Below the pieces are notes generated by a model. It was not told the DNA's origin. It did no database searches and worked only from the letters and a program-made list of their open reading frames with translations. This document shows, piece by piece, positions 19,264-28,039 of a DNA stretch of 44,264 nt. The first letter of the stretch is position 1. Each line of letters opens with the position of its first letter. Source of the DNA: Galbibacter marinus (GTDB lineage: Bacteria > Bacteroidota > Bacteroidia > Flavobacteriales > Flavobacteriaceae); assembly GCF_000300875.1 (NCBI RefSeq), contig NZ_AMSG01000023.1:1-44264 (forward strand), read 5' to 3'. Position numbers and translations under genes: made by a program.

Positions 19264-21219
19264 ATGTTAGACGAAAAAAATGATAACCTGCAAGATGCAG
19301 ATGGAGAGAAAAACCAAGAAACCACAGTAGAATCAACATCGCAGCCACAAGAAACCCAGCAAGATCAGCCGGCTAATGAACCAGAGAATGCCGCCGATCT
19401 GCCAGAGCAGAAAACAGAAGATGATGATGCCCATACTGAAATTGACCAATCCAACGCAGAAGATGCCGAGGATGAGGGCAATAAAGATCGTCATGAAATC
19501 CCACTTTTGGACTATCATGCAATGAGTATGGAAAAGCTTGTTGAGGAGCTCGATAAATTAGTTAACAAACAACGTGTTCAAGCTATAAAAACCCATGTTG
19601 ACCAGATCAAATCAGAGTTCGACCTAAAGTATCAAGATTTATACGAACAAAAGAAAGATGATTTTATTGAAAATGGTGGAAATGAAATTGATTTCTATTA
19701 CGTCTCCCCTGCCAAAAAGGAGTTCAATGAAATCTATGGCACCTATAGAGAAAAGCGCAATCAATACTACAAAAGTCTTGAGGAACGTTTAAATAATAAT
19801 CTGGAGAACCGCCAACAAATTATAGAAGAGCTAAAAGGGCTTATTAATGTCGAGGAAAATATCAACGATACTTACAAGCATTTTAAAAACCTCCAAGATC
19901 GCTGGAGGAATGCAGGCCCAATTCCAAGGGTTCAATACAATGATGTTTGGCGCACCTATCACCACCATGTAGAGCGATTCTATGACTTTTTAGATCTAAA
20001 TCGAGAACTCAGAGACCTTGACTTTAAAAAGAATCTAGAAGAGAAGCTTAAAATAATTGAACAAGCAGAAGCCCTAGCTGAAATTCCTGATGCTAATAAG
20101 GCTTTTAGAGAACTTCAAATCCTTCATAAAATCTGGAAGGAAGATTTAGGTCCAGTGGATAGGGAACATCGAGAAAATATATGGGAGCGATTCAGTGCAG
20201 CTACCAAAACCATTCATCACAAGAGACAGGAGTACTTTAAAAATCAAGATGAGATCCACGAGGTTAATTTGGCGGCCAAACAAGAAATCATCAAGAAGAT
20301 TAAAGCCATCACGGAACGCCCACCACATAATCATGGCGGATGGCAAAAATTGATCAAAGAAATTGAGGCACTTCGGGAGGAGTTTTTCAATGCAGGCCGT
20401 GTTCCATATAAAGACAATGAAAGAACTTGGTCTGAATTTAAAGGAGCCGTGCGTCGATTCAACCGCAGTAAAAACGAATACTATAAAAGCCTTAAAAAGT
20501 CTCAGCATGTCAATTTAGAGAAGAAAATGGAATTGGTAAAAATTGCCGAGCAAAACAAGGATAGTGAAGATTTCGATCAGACCACTCCACTTATGAAAAG
20601 AATACAAGCGGATTGGAAAAAGATTGGCCATGTTCCAAGAAAGTATTCTGATAAAATATGGAATGAGTTTAAGTCCGCATGTAACCATTACTTTAATCGC
20701 CTTCACGAGGCTAAGAATGAATATATTAAAGACGAACTCCAAGCCTTTGAAAAGAAACAGAATTTTATGGATAGCCTAAAAGGTTACCAATTATCTGGGG
20801 ATAAGGAAAAGGACTTAGAGCAAATCAAAAGCTTTATCGCGGATTGGAAATCCATAGGAAGGGTACCAAAGAACAAGAAAAACATCGAAGGCAAGTTTAA
20901 CAAGGTTTTGGATGGACTGTTTAAAAAACTAAATCTAGGAAAACAAAAGTCAGAGCTTATTAAATATGGCAATAAAGTAGACCAGCTAGCAAATTCTGAT
21001 AATGAGAACCTCATTCAAAACGAACGCATCTTTATTCGAAGAAAAATAGATGAAGTGAAATCAGAGATTCGACAATTGGAAAACAATTTACAATTTATTA
21101 ATGCTGATGACAACAATCCTATTGTGATGGATGTGCGTAAAAATATCCAGAAACATCATGAGGATCTCGATCTTTGGAAAGCAAAACTTAAAGAAATTAA
21201 AAATATCTCACTGGATTAG
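19264..21219 (+). CDS. DUF349 domain protein
   Basis: A 651-aa soluble, highly charged protein. Residues 1-75 are an acidic, Gln/Glu/Asp-rich disordered tail (QPQETQQDQPANEPENAAD). The rest is helical and contains about five DUF349 repeats, each recognisable by a tryptophan pattern such as LQDRWRNAGPIPR, LHKIWKEDLGPVDRE, LREEFFNAGRVPYKDNE, IQADWKKIGHVPRKYSD and FIADWKSIGRVPKNKKN. A coiled coil closes it. DUF349 proteins are widespread in Bacteroidota and their molecular role is not established; a nucleic-acid or ribosome link has been suggested for relatives, which I cannot support here. Confidence 0.85.
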   Translation: MLDEKNDNLQDADGEKNQETTVESTSQPQETQQDQPANEPENAADLPEQKTEDDDAHTEIDQSNAEDAEDEGNKDRHEIPLLDYHAMSMEKLVEELDKLVNKQRVQAIKTHVDQIKSEFDLKYQDLYEQKKDDFIENGGNEIDFYYVSPAKKEFNEIYGTYREKRNQYYKSLEERLNNNLENRQQIIEELKGLINVEENINDTYKHFKNLQDRWRNAGPIPRVQYNDVWRTYHHHVERFYDFLDLNRELRDLDFKKNLEEKLKIIEQAEALAEIPDANKAFRELQILHKIWKEDLGPVDREHRENIWERFSAATKTIHHKRQEYFKNQDEIHEVNLAAKQEIIKKIKAITERPPHNHGGWQKLIKEIEALREEFFNAGRVPYKDNERTWSEFKGAVRRFNRSKNEYYKSLKKSQHVNLEKKMELVKIAEQNKDSEDFDQTTPLMKRIQADWKKIGHVPRKYSDKIWNEFKSACNHYFNRLHEAKNEYIKDELQAFEKKQNFMDSLKGYQLSGDKEKDLEQIKSFIADWKSIGRVPKNKKNIEGKFNKVLDGLFKKLNLGKQKSELIKYGNKVDQLANSDNENLIQNERIFIRRKIDEVKSEIRQLENNLQFINADDNNPIVMDVRKNIQKHHEDLDLWKAKLKEIKNISLD

Positions 21220-21353
21220 TTCTCGAACACTACCAGTAAACGAACCATAAACAAGAACTTATTACTAAAAATAAAAACAAAGAATCATTATACATCCTAA
21301 GATCAGTAAAAGCATTAAAATGCAGTATAATTGAGCTCTTTACACGTCCCTGA

Positions 21354-23408
21354 ATGGTACAAAAAATCCTATCCATTTGGTTATTCTGTTTGATTTGTAC
21401 AGGTTACAGTAATGCCCAACACAAACGATTAGATAGCCTACAAAGCCTTATACAAACTTATTCCAATCTCCCTTTGGAAAAAAGGAAGGATAGCTCATAC
21501 ATCGATCTAATCAACCAATACAGCCTATCGAATTACTATGTCAATAAGGATAGTATATATTATTATGCAAATGAAAGTTTAGCATTATCTAAATCCATTG
21601 GTTACACAAAGGGAGAAATCGAGGCACTTATCAATATCGCCTTTTATGAAAGTGAGCTTGGCCGTCAAGCCAATGCCATTAATATTGCTAAGCAGGCTCT
21701 TAAAAAGGCAGAGCAAATCCAAAGTCTGTATTATCTTCTAATTTGTTATAGCAATATTTCCACCTTTTATGAATACAGTGGAGACATTCAAAATTCGGTG
21801 GAATACAGTCTTAGTGCAATTTACTTAGCTAAGCAAAAAGAAGACAAAACCGATGCAGAGATTTCATATTTGAGTTTGATATATGAAAACCTGGGGATTA
21901 CCTACGGACTTCAACGAGAATACAAGAAAGCATTAGAGTTTCTTGACAAAGCCCAGGAAATAAATATACAAACCAACAATATTGTTGCCCAAGCAGAGAC
22001 CATGAGTAACATGGCTAGTTTTCAGTTAAAAACCAAAGAATTTGAGAAGGGGTTAAAAAATATAAATGCTAGCATACCTATTTTTGAAAAGGAAGGTTAT
22101 CATGACTGGCTTGCCTATGCTTTAAAAGTGAAGGGGCAGCTTTATGTGGAGATCAAGGACTATGAAAGAGCATTAAACATCTTTATGCGATCTTTGAATC
22201 TCTATGAAAACATAGAGGACAAAAGGGAAAAGACCTCTTTATTAAACGGAATTGCAAGAACATACCTGGGAATTAACGAATACGATCTAGCACAACACTA
22301 TGCTGATCAGGCCTTAAAAAATGCGCAACAATTAAATTCGTTTGAAGATCTTAAAGAGGTTTCAAAAACTCTGTATTTGCTTCATAAGAAATTAGGGGAA
22401 TTTGAACCTGCTCTTAAATATCATGAAGAATTCAAACGATACAATGACAGTATCTTTAATTTAGAAAATTCCAAAAGTATTGCCGCTAATGAGGCTCAAT
22501 TGGATTTAATAGCTAAAGAAAATCAGCTCATCCTACAAAACGAACAGAAGCTAAACAGACAACGCCTGTGGATGTATGTGTACTCTTTTGGTGGTATGGT
22601 CCTACTTACCATCTTGTTTTTTACCCAACGAAGTAGAAAGCTAGAGCGAAAACTCAATAGCCTGCTGGCCAATAAAAACTTTGATTTAAAAAAGAGGGAG
22701 CGGGAACTTCAAGAGCTCAATGAAACCAAAAACAAATTCTTCTCAATTATTGCCCATGATCTTCGTGCTCCTATTGCCTCTTTAAACGGTCTGATAGACC
22801 TATTAAAAGACAATCAGATCAAAGCGAAGGATTTTATCCAATTTGCTCCGCAGCTAAGTGAACAAGTCAAGAGTATCTCATTTACATTAAACAACCTTTT
22901 GATTTGGGGGCAAGCGCAAATGAAAGGTGCAAAATCCAGACCAGAACCATGTGACCTTGGGAAATTAGCCCAGCAGAATGTTCAGCTTCTCAGCGAGCAA
23001 GCTCTAAAGAAACAGATTGATATTCAACAAAGAATCGCCCCAAAATCCATTGTCTATGTCGATAAAGAGCAGATCAACCTTGTCTTTAGAAATATCATTA
23101 ATAACGCCATAAAGTTTACCGAGAACAACGGTAAGATTTACATTCAAGCCAAAGAAACAGCCAATCAATACCAAATTGCGATTAGCGATAATGGTGTGGG
23201 AATAGATCCAGAATTCATCAACGATTTAACTTCTGATAAAACTACATTCAACACCACCTACGGTACCCAAAACGAAAAAGGCACAGGACTAGGTCTAAAT
23301 CTTTGTAAAGAAATGATTGTCAAAAACAGAGGAAAACTTTGGATTAAATCTGAACTTGGCAAAGGCAGCACCTTCTATTTCACCCTTCCTAAGGATGTAG
23401 AGGTGTAG
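21354..23408 (+). CDS. TPR-sensor histidine kinase
   Basis: A 684-aa membrane sensor kinase. A signal peptide (hydrophobic core ILSIWLFCLICTGYSNA) leads to a periplasmic sensor of about six TPR units (residues 60-370). One transmembrane segment is at about 404-423, then a short coiled coil. The HisKA domain has phospho-acceptor His468 in SIIAHDLRAPIASLNGL, and the HATPase_c domain shows the N box (NIINNAIKFT) and GTGLGLNLCKEM. The domain order is typical of Bacteroidota. No receiver domain or response regulator lies next to it, so its partner is encoded elsewhere. Confidence 0.9.
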   Translation: MVQKILSIWLFCLICTGYSNAQHKRLDSLQSLIQTYSNLPLEKRKDSSYIDLINQYSLSNYYVNKDSIYYYANESLALSKSIGYTKGEIEALINIAFYESELGRQANAINIAKQALKKAEQIQSLYYLLICYSNISTFYEYSGDIQNSVEYSLSAIYLAKQKEDKTDAEISYLSLIYENLGITYGLQREYKKALEFLDKAQEINIQTNNIVAQAETMSNMASFQLKTKEFEKGLKNINASIPIFEKEGYHDWLAYALKVKGQLYVEIKDYERALNIFMRSLNLYENIEDKREKTSLLNGIARTYLGINEYDLAQHYADQALKNAQQLNSFEDLKEVSKTLYLLHKKLGEFEPALKYHEEFKRYNDSIFNLENSKSIAANEAQLDLIAKENQLILQNEQKLNRQRLWMYVYSFGGMVLLTILFFTQRSRKLERKLNSLLANKNFDLKKRERELQELNETKNKFFSIIAHDLRAPIASLNGLIDLLKDNQIKAKDFIQFAPQLSEQVKSISFTLNNLLIWGQAQMKGAKSRPEPCDLGKLAQQNVQLLSEQALKKQIDIQQRIAPKSIVYVDKEQINLVFRNIINNAIKFTENNGKIYIQAKETANQYQIAISDNGVGIDPEFINDLTSDKTTFNTTYGTQNEKGTGLGLNLCKEMIVKNRGKLWIKSELGKGSTFYFTLPKDVEV

Positions 23409-23421
23409 TGTCTTGAAAAAT

Positions 23422-23458
23422 TAATCCATCAACAGGATTAGACCAGCTTTTATTGGTC
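23422..23458 (+). terminator. Two short adjacent stem-loops after the histidine kinase gene
   Basis: TAATCC-N7-GGATTA (23422-23440) is followed at once by GACCA-N8-TGGTC (23441-23458). They lie 14 nt past the stop. There is no clear T-run, so the terminator role is tentative. Confidence 0.3.
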
Positions 23459-23532
23459 AATTTAGAAACCAATGTAGTTTTGAGATAACTACCAAAAAAG
23501 ATTTAAGGCAATAAATCTCCCTGAAAGAACTC

Positions 23533-24198
23533 CTATATTTTGCTCTTAATTAACCTGATTTTTTCAGCTAAAATGGTCATTATACTAGTTCCGAGATGAT
23601 ATACTTCAGTATACCCCGAATCTAATATATTCTTATTCTTTTCGTGAGCTGTTTTAGCATTATGGGTGGCCTCTTCAATGAAAATCGGATGTCTTCTCGA
23701 GTCAAATCCTCCACTAATAATCTGATTTACTAAAGTTTTCCAATTATTACAAGTATCTGGGATGCCATCAGGCAATTCACTATTTTGATGAAAATAAAGC
23801 CAAACTTCAAAACAAGGATTACTTTCAGCTACAAACCAATTTTGCTTTTTACTACATTCAGATTTAATTTCAACAATCTGTTCAACTCTACTGTTATCTT
23901 TATCTGGATCTGTATCAATCACAATCCATACTTCATCTCCCTCAATTATATTATACTTAGGTTTATTTCCGTTTTTTCCTGTCGGACATGTAGAGTTAAT
24001 TGCTATTTCAAATAAACCTTCTGGAGAATTATTGTCTTCAGGAGTGATTTGATGAACTTCTATATTAATTCTTGAATCCTTCTCTTTAAAATACTTGAAG
24101 TAATCATATTCTCGACGGCGACCCTCACAAAAAATATAAATTGACTTTGCATCCCTGCTAGGTGGAGTACGTTCAAAAAGCCTATTGGTTAATATCAT
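23533..24198 (-). CDS. RloB-like protein, probable nuclease partner of the AAA ATPase
   Basis: A 221-aa protein of the RloB type. It has the N-terminal SIYIFCEGRRREYDYFKYF (Glu25 in CEG), an acidic cluster VIDTDPDKD (Asp95, Asp97, Asp99) after a hydrophobic strand, and the family signature ESNPCFEVWLYFH (125-137). A Glu on a beta-strand followed by a DxD is the pattern of a TOPRIM-like metal site, so a nuclease role is plausible; that is inference. The start overlaps the end of the ATPase gene by 17 nt, showing translational coupling. Pairs of AAA ATPase with RloB occur in restriction-linked and abortive-infection loci. Confidence 0.75.
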   Translation of the reverse strand: MILTNRLFERTPPSRDAKSIYIFCEGRRREYDYFKYFKEKDSRINIEVHQITPEDNNSPEGLFEIAINSTCPTGKNGNKPKYNIIEGDEVWIVIDTDPDKDNSRVEQIVEIKSECSKKQNWFVAESNPCFEVWLYFHQNSELPDGIPDTCNNWKTLVNQIISGGFDSRRHPIFIEEATHNAKTAHEKNKNILDSGYTEVYHLGTSIMTILAEKIRLIKSKI

Positions 24199-25534
24199 AA
24201 TCCACCCAATTTAGATCTTTCAAGTTACTTAAAAACGGAATTGAACCATATCTTCCATTTAGATATCCTTTACGGATATCTATTGTTTTATGTTCTTTAA
24301 AATCACTTAAAGAATAAATATCTGTAGCTCCTTCAAAATCCTTTTCAGAGAACCATATCTCATCTTGTCTAAAGATACTTTGATCTAGTAAATTTGACTC
24401 ATGTGTAGTGAATATTAACTGCCCTTTAGTTTCTTCTTGTTCGGAAAACTTACGAATCAGTTCTTTTATTAATAAAGGATGGATACTTCTTTCTATTTCA
24501 TCTACAAAAATAACTTTGTCATCGAACAAAATATTTTTAAACGCAGGAACAAAATCTAATAACCTAACTGTTCCGTCCGACTCTTCTTCTAACGAAAAAG
24601 TCTTAGTAAGGTTATTTGCCACGTGTTCTAACTCCAATGTTTTCACAATGTAATCATCGCCTTCTTTTGCAACAATAATCTCTTCTCCTCGCCTTGTTCG
24701 TAAACCAATTATTTTATTCTTGGATTTCTCTAATCTTGTTATTAAGTCCTCAATTTCATTAGAATTATCCTGCCCGAAAAAATCATGAATATTAGTTTTT
24801 TCAGTATATAGAGACTTTATACCTATGTTAAAGGTACGCATTAAATCTTCCGCAAACTCCTTAAACGAATTGTCTTTATCAATCCTATGAGCTAATGCGA
24901 CTGGTTTAGAATCTGGTGTAATTATTTGTAAAGTTTCTTCAAACCAAGCAAAAGCATTTTTAATTTCTCTTAGGTTCTCATTTTCTCGGTTAGCCAATAA
25001 TTTTAATATTGGTTTGTCTACCCTAACAAATTCTTCGATTAAGACTTCCTTTATTACCTTGCTTTTTTCATCTTTTTCAAAATCGGAAGAGAATTTTATT
25101 TGAGTTTTCTTATTTTCCATCTTACGTTCAAATAGAAGTAAATCATCTTTTTTTCCAAGACCTGAAATATACAGTTCTTCGGTAACTATCTTACCATCTT
25201 CTATTTCCAGCCCATACAAAAAACCACTTCCATTTTGAATAAACTCAATTACTAAAACTTGCTTTTTATCATCTGTAAATTTGAAGCTATTGTTTCTATA
25301 TGCAAATGGAATATCCTCATGGGTAACAAGTCTTTTTAAATAATCTAATGATTTAATTAAGTTCGACTTTCCAGAACCATTTGCACCATAAATAGAAGAT
25401 AACTTAAGCACTTCAAATCCCTCTCTACTATATATATGAAAGTTCAATGTTTTTAGTCTACTATTTGGAATAGTAGTAAATTCCTTACGTTTACCGAATG
25501 AAAACATATTCTCTAAAACAAATCTTACCAGCAT
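24182..25534 (-). CDS. AAA family (RloA/AAA15-type) ATPase
   Basis: An ABC/SMC-like ATPase of about 450 aa. The Walker A is YGANGSGKSN; the signature region is FSLEEESDGTVRLLDF; Walker B is KVIFVDEIERSIHP; the H-loop is LIFTTHESNLLDQ. The insert between them is helical, as in overcoming-lysogeny (OLD), RloA and abortive-infection ATPases. I place the start at ATG 25534 (MLVRFVLENMFSF). The frame also opens from a TTG at 25555, which would add seven residues coded by a palindromic repeat. The gene is coupled to the RloB-like gene, and the two probably form a phage-defence module inserted beside a truncated hipA. Confidence 0.8.
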   Translation of the reverse strand: MLVRFVLENMFSFGKRKEFTTIPNSRLKTLNFHIYSREGFEVLKLSSIYGANGSGKSNLIKSLDYLKRLVTHEDIPFAYRNNSFKFTDDKKQVLVIEFIQNGSGFLYGLEIEDGKIVTEELYISGLGKKDDLLLFERKMENKKTQIKFSSDFEKDEKSKVIKEVLIEEFVRVDKPILKLLANRENENLREIKNAFAWFEETLQIITPDSKPVALAHRIDKDNSFKEFAEDLMRTFNIGIKSLYTEKTNIHDFFGQDNSNEIEDLITRLEKSKNKIIGLRTRRGEEIIVAKEGDDYIVKTLELEHVANNLTKTFSLEEESDGTVRLLDFVPAFKNILFDDKVIFVDEIERSIHPLLIKELIRKFSEQEETKGQLIFTTHESNLLDQSIFRQDEIWFSEKDFEGATDIYSLSDFKEHKTIDIRKGYLNGRYGSIPFLSNLKDLNWVDYDINQ

Positions 25535-25536
25535 AC

Positions 25537-25603
25537 TCGTGAAAATTTCACGCAATTTAAGGATCTTTTATTAATTAACAATATATTTCGTGAAAATTTC
25601 ACG
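25537..25603. repeat. Two copies of a palindromic 16-bp repeat upstream of the ATPase gene
   Basis: TCGTGAAAATTTCACG occurs at 25537-25552 and 25588-25603, 51 bp apart. Each copy is a near-perfect palindrome (CGTGAAA-A-TTTCACG). With flanks, the pair also reads as an inverted repeat. The first copy ends 2 nt upstream of the likely ATPase start, so it overlaps the ribosome binding region and could be an autoregulatory operator. Confidence 0.5.
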
Positions 25604-25618
25604 AGTCAACTTATCCAA

Positions 25619-25969
25619 ACAGGCAATAACGATATGCACCTGAAAAACTTTTCGTTGATGCATACCGATAAAGGTGTTTTGTTTTCACCAACTTATGATT
25701 TGTTGAATGTAAACCTCATTTACCCAGACGATAAAGAGGATTTAGCTTTGACTTTAGGTGGAGGAAAACGAAAGATAAAACGCTCCGATTTTGACCAATT
25801 TGCCAGTAGCTTAGAACTTTCGGAGATTGTTCGAGATAACATCTATAAGGGTTTTTCCAAACAACTGAACAAAGTTCACAGTTTGATTGAAAGCAGTTTT
25901 TTAACTGATGTATATAAAGAAAGGTATATTCAGATTTATGAGAGTAAATTGAAGCAAATAGGAATTTAG
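25619..25969 (+). pseudogene. HipA-family toxin kinase, C-terminal stump
   Basis: The frame starts abruptly with TGNNDMHLKNFSLMHT, the HipA kinase catalytic-loop motif (N-D-x-H-x-KNFS). It continues with FSPTYDLLNVNLI, the DLL metal-site region, and runs to a normal C-terminus at 25969. The N-terminal two thirds, including the ATP-binding lobe, are absent. Upstream of the GNND motif the sequence is the palindromic repeat region rather than HipA, so the breakpoint is near 25618. The gene has no plausible own start and no hipB partner. The ATPase/RloB pair may have replaced its 5' part. Confidence 0.75.
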
Positions 25970-26103
25970 TTTTTTTTAATTTAAGCCTATCAAATTGATT
26001 TTAATTTATTAGAATAATTAAGTTTTTTTGAAGTGCTTTTTTAGTTTTCATATGTGTTTTATTTTCATTTTAGTTATTATACTTACTCAACCCGATTAAA
26101 TTC

Positions 26104-26856
26104 GTGAATTATAAAAAAAACGAGCTTGAAAATACTTTTATAAACCAAATTAAATATCTTGTTGATAAATATGGGAAGAAATCCATTTTGGTACTTGGTA
26201 GGCATAATTTTGACATCAGTGAGCTTATTAAACTATCGGTAGAATAAAATATAATGAGCGTACAGGCCAAATACTTATCACAAATTATGAGGAAATCTCA
26301 ATTAAGTTTCTTACCGTACACAAGTCAAATGGCACAGAGGCTGATAATGTAATTATTTTGAACCTAAGTAATGAATTATTAGGCTTTCCAAACAAAGTGA
26401 CCGATGACCCCATCTTATCTTTATTATTAAGTGAAGATGAAGAGTATAGATTTGCCGAAGAAAGGAGATTGTTTTATGTAGCTTTAATTCGAACAAAAAA
26501 TGAAGCTATATTGCTCATTCCATCTGAAGCCTCTTTATTTGTTAAAGAGTTACTCCGTGATTATGGTTACTTGTTTACCACAAAAGAAGGCCAGCAAAAA
26601 ACAACGAACTGCCTTTACTGTAAAACTGGAAAGGTAATAATAAGAAAAAATAGCGTAAGTGGTAAGCAATTCTTAGGCCGCTCCCATTATCCCTTTTGCA
26701 ATCAAAACTTATAATAATATTGAGATCTTAAATAATCAATACATCTGCCCAGATTGTAAAAGTGGTTACATGACTAAAAGAAAAGGTAGATTTCGAATTT
26801 TCTTAGGTTGCACCAACTACCCAAGATGCAAAAACACTATTAACCTGGATAATTAA
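26104..26856 (+). pseudogene. UvrD-like DNA helicase with C-terminal zinc fingers, truncated and frameshifted
   Basis: A decayed superfamily 1 helicase. The first frame (26104 to about 26240) reads VDKYGKKSILVLGRHNFDIS. It shifts near 26240 to the frame holding FLTVHKSNGTEADNVIILNL and EERRLFYVALIRTKNEAILL (helicase motifs V and VI). After a zinc finger with CLYCKTGK the frame stops at 26712-26714. A third frame carries a second zinc finger, YICPDCKSGYMTKRKG, to the TAA at 26854. At least two frameshifts are needed, and the Walker A part is missing. Motif V has Asn where Lys is usual. The 110 bases before it (25970-26103) are AT-rich with no gene. Confidence 0.75.
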
Positions 26857-26932
26857 GCCTTGTTACAGAACTGACCCGTAAAAGATTTTAAATCAGAACG
26901 TAGCCGCACGAGATATTTGAGTCCTTAAAAGA

Positions 26933-27964
26933 TTATTTCTTTTTAGAAGAATTCCGAATATGTAAAACTGGAGGCAGAACGATCTTATCAGAAAATGGCT
27001 GCTGATCACTTTGTTTTATACCATTTAGGAATAACTGAGCTGCTCTACGTCCCATTTCTAAAGGAGATTGATCTACAGAACTAATCGAAGGTCTAGTGTA
27101 TTTAATAAAAGGTTCATTACCAAAACCCACCAGAGCAACTTGCTCTGGAATCCTTATACCCTTTTCTTCTAATTCCAAATAAGCACCAATAGCCGCAAAA
27201 TCACTTGCAGAAAAAATAGCATCAAAAGCAATTCCTTCCTCTATCAAATTCTCAATAGCACCCCGACCATTTTCAATGACACTATCGGTATGAATCACAT
27301 ATTTTTCAAAATCAAGATTGATACCATGATCTTTTAGGGCCGCACTATAACCCAAGAACCTATTCTCATAAATATCAAACTTTCTATCCCCAGCAAAATG
27401 AACAATGTTTTTACACCCTTGATCAATCAGGTGAGAAGTAGCATCATACGCTCCTTTAAAATCATCGATAACCACCGAGCTAGCATCAATGACATCCACA
27501 CATCTATCCACAAAAACAAGTGGCATATCATGCTCCAATACATGATTTAAATGAGCTCTACCTTCTTCCCTGCCAATGCTGGTAGAGAGAAAAACCCCAT
27601 CGACTTGAGAATCCAACAAAGCATGAATATTTTCCTGCTCCGCTGCAGCATCCTGACCTGTTTGACAAATAATTACATGATACCCCAGGGGTTTTAATTC
27701 CTCCTCAATCCCTCGGATTACGGTAGAAAAAAAACTTCTATTGATAAAAGGAACAACAACACCCACCACCATACTATGACCAGATTTCAAGGCCAAGGCC
27801 AGCTTATTCTGCTTATAGTTCATCTGCTTCGCGGTCTCCACTATAAGCTTCTTGGTTTCAGCGTTCACCCGAGGGTTATCGTTCAAGGCTCTTGATACTG
27901 TGGAAGGACTTATTTTAAGCTTCCTTGAAATATCATAAATGGTTATGTGATTCTTTGACTTCAT
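26933..27964 (-). CDS. LacI-family transcriptional regulator of the PUL
   Basis: A 343-aa regulator. The N-terminal helix-turn-helix (TIYDISRKLKISPSTVSRAL, residues 8-27) and hinge (ALALKSG) are followed by a periplasmic-binding-protein-like sugar sensor domain starting at VVGVVVPFINRSFFS. It is the last gene of the minus-strand locus, 75 nt after the double GH43 gene, so it may be made with the operon. A weak own promoter (TTG-N23-TATTTTTA on the minus strand) also exists in the gap. Its probable operators are the two central-CG palindromes near susC. Effector: presumably a released mono- or oligosaccharide. Confidence 0.9.
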   Translation of the reverse strand: MKSKNHITIYDISRKLKISPSTVSRALNDNPRVNAETKKLIVETAKQMNYKQNKLALALKSGHSMVVGVVVPFINRSFFSTVIRGIEEELKPLGYHVIICQTGQDAAAEQENIHALLDSQVDGVFLSTSIGREEGRAHLNHVLEHDMPLVFVDRCVDVIDASSVVIDDFKGAYDATSHLIDQGCKNIVHFAGDRKFDIYENRFLGYSAALKDHGINLDFEKYVIHTDSVIENGRGAIENLIEEGIAFDAIFSASDFAAIGAYLELEEKGIRIPEQVALVGFGNEPFIKYTRPSISSVDQSPLEMGRRAAQLFLNGIKQSDQQPFSDKIVLPPVLHIRNSSKKK

Positions 27965-28039
27965 TACAACTGAGTTAGTATATAGGTGCTACAAGAATTA
28001 AAAATAAGAAAATCTTATCATAGCCATTACAAATTACCA

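Noticed and set aside
25537-25603. Reading the 16-bp direct repeat as a target-site duplication of a mobile element
   Set aside because: The two copies enclose only 35 bp and no element; each copy is itself palindromic, which fits operators better.
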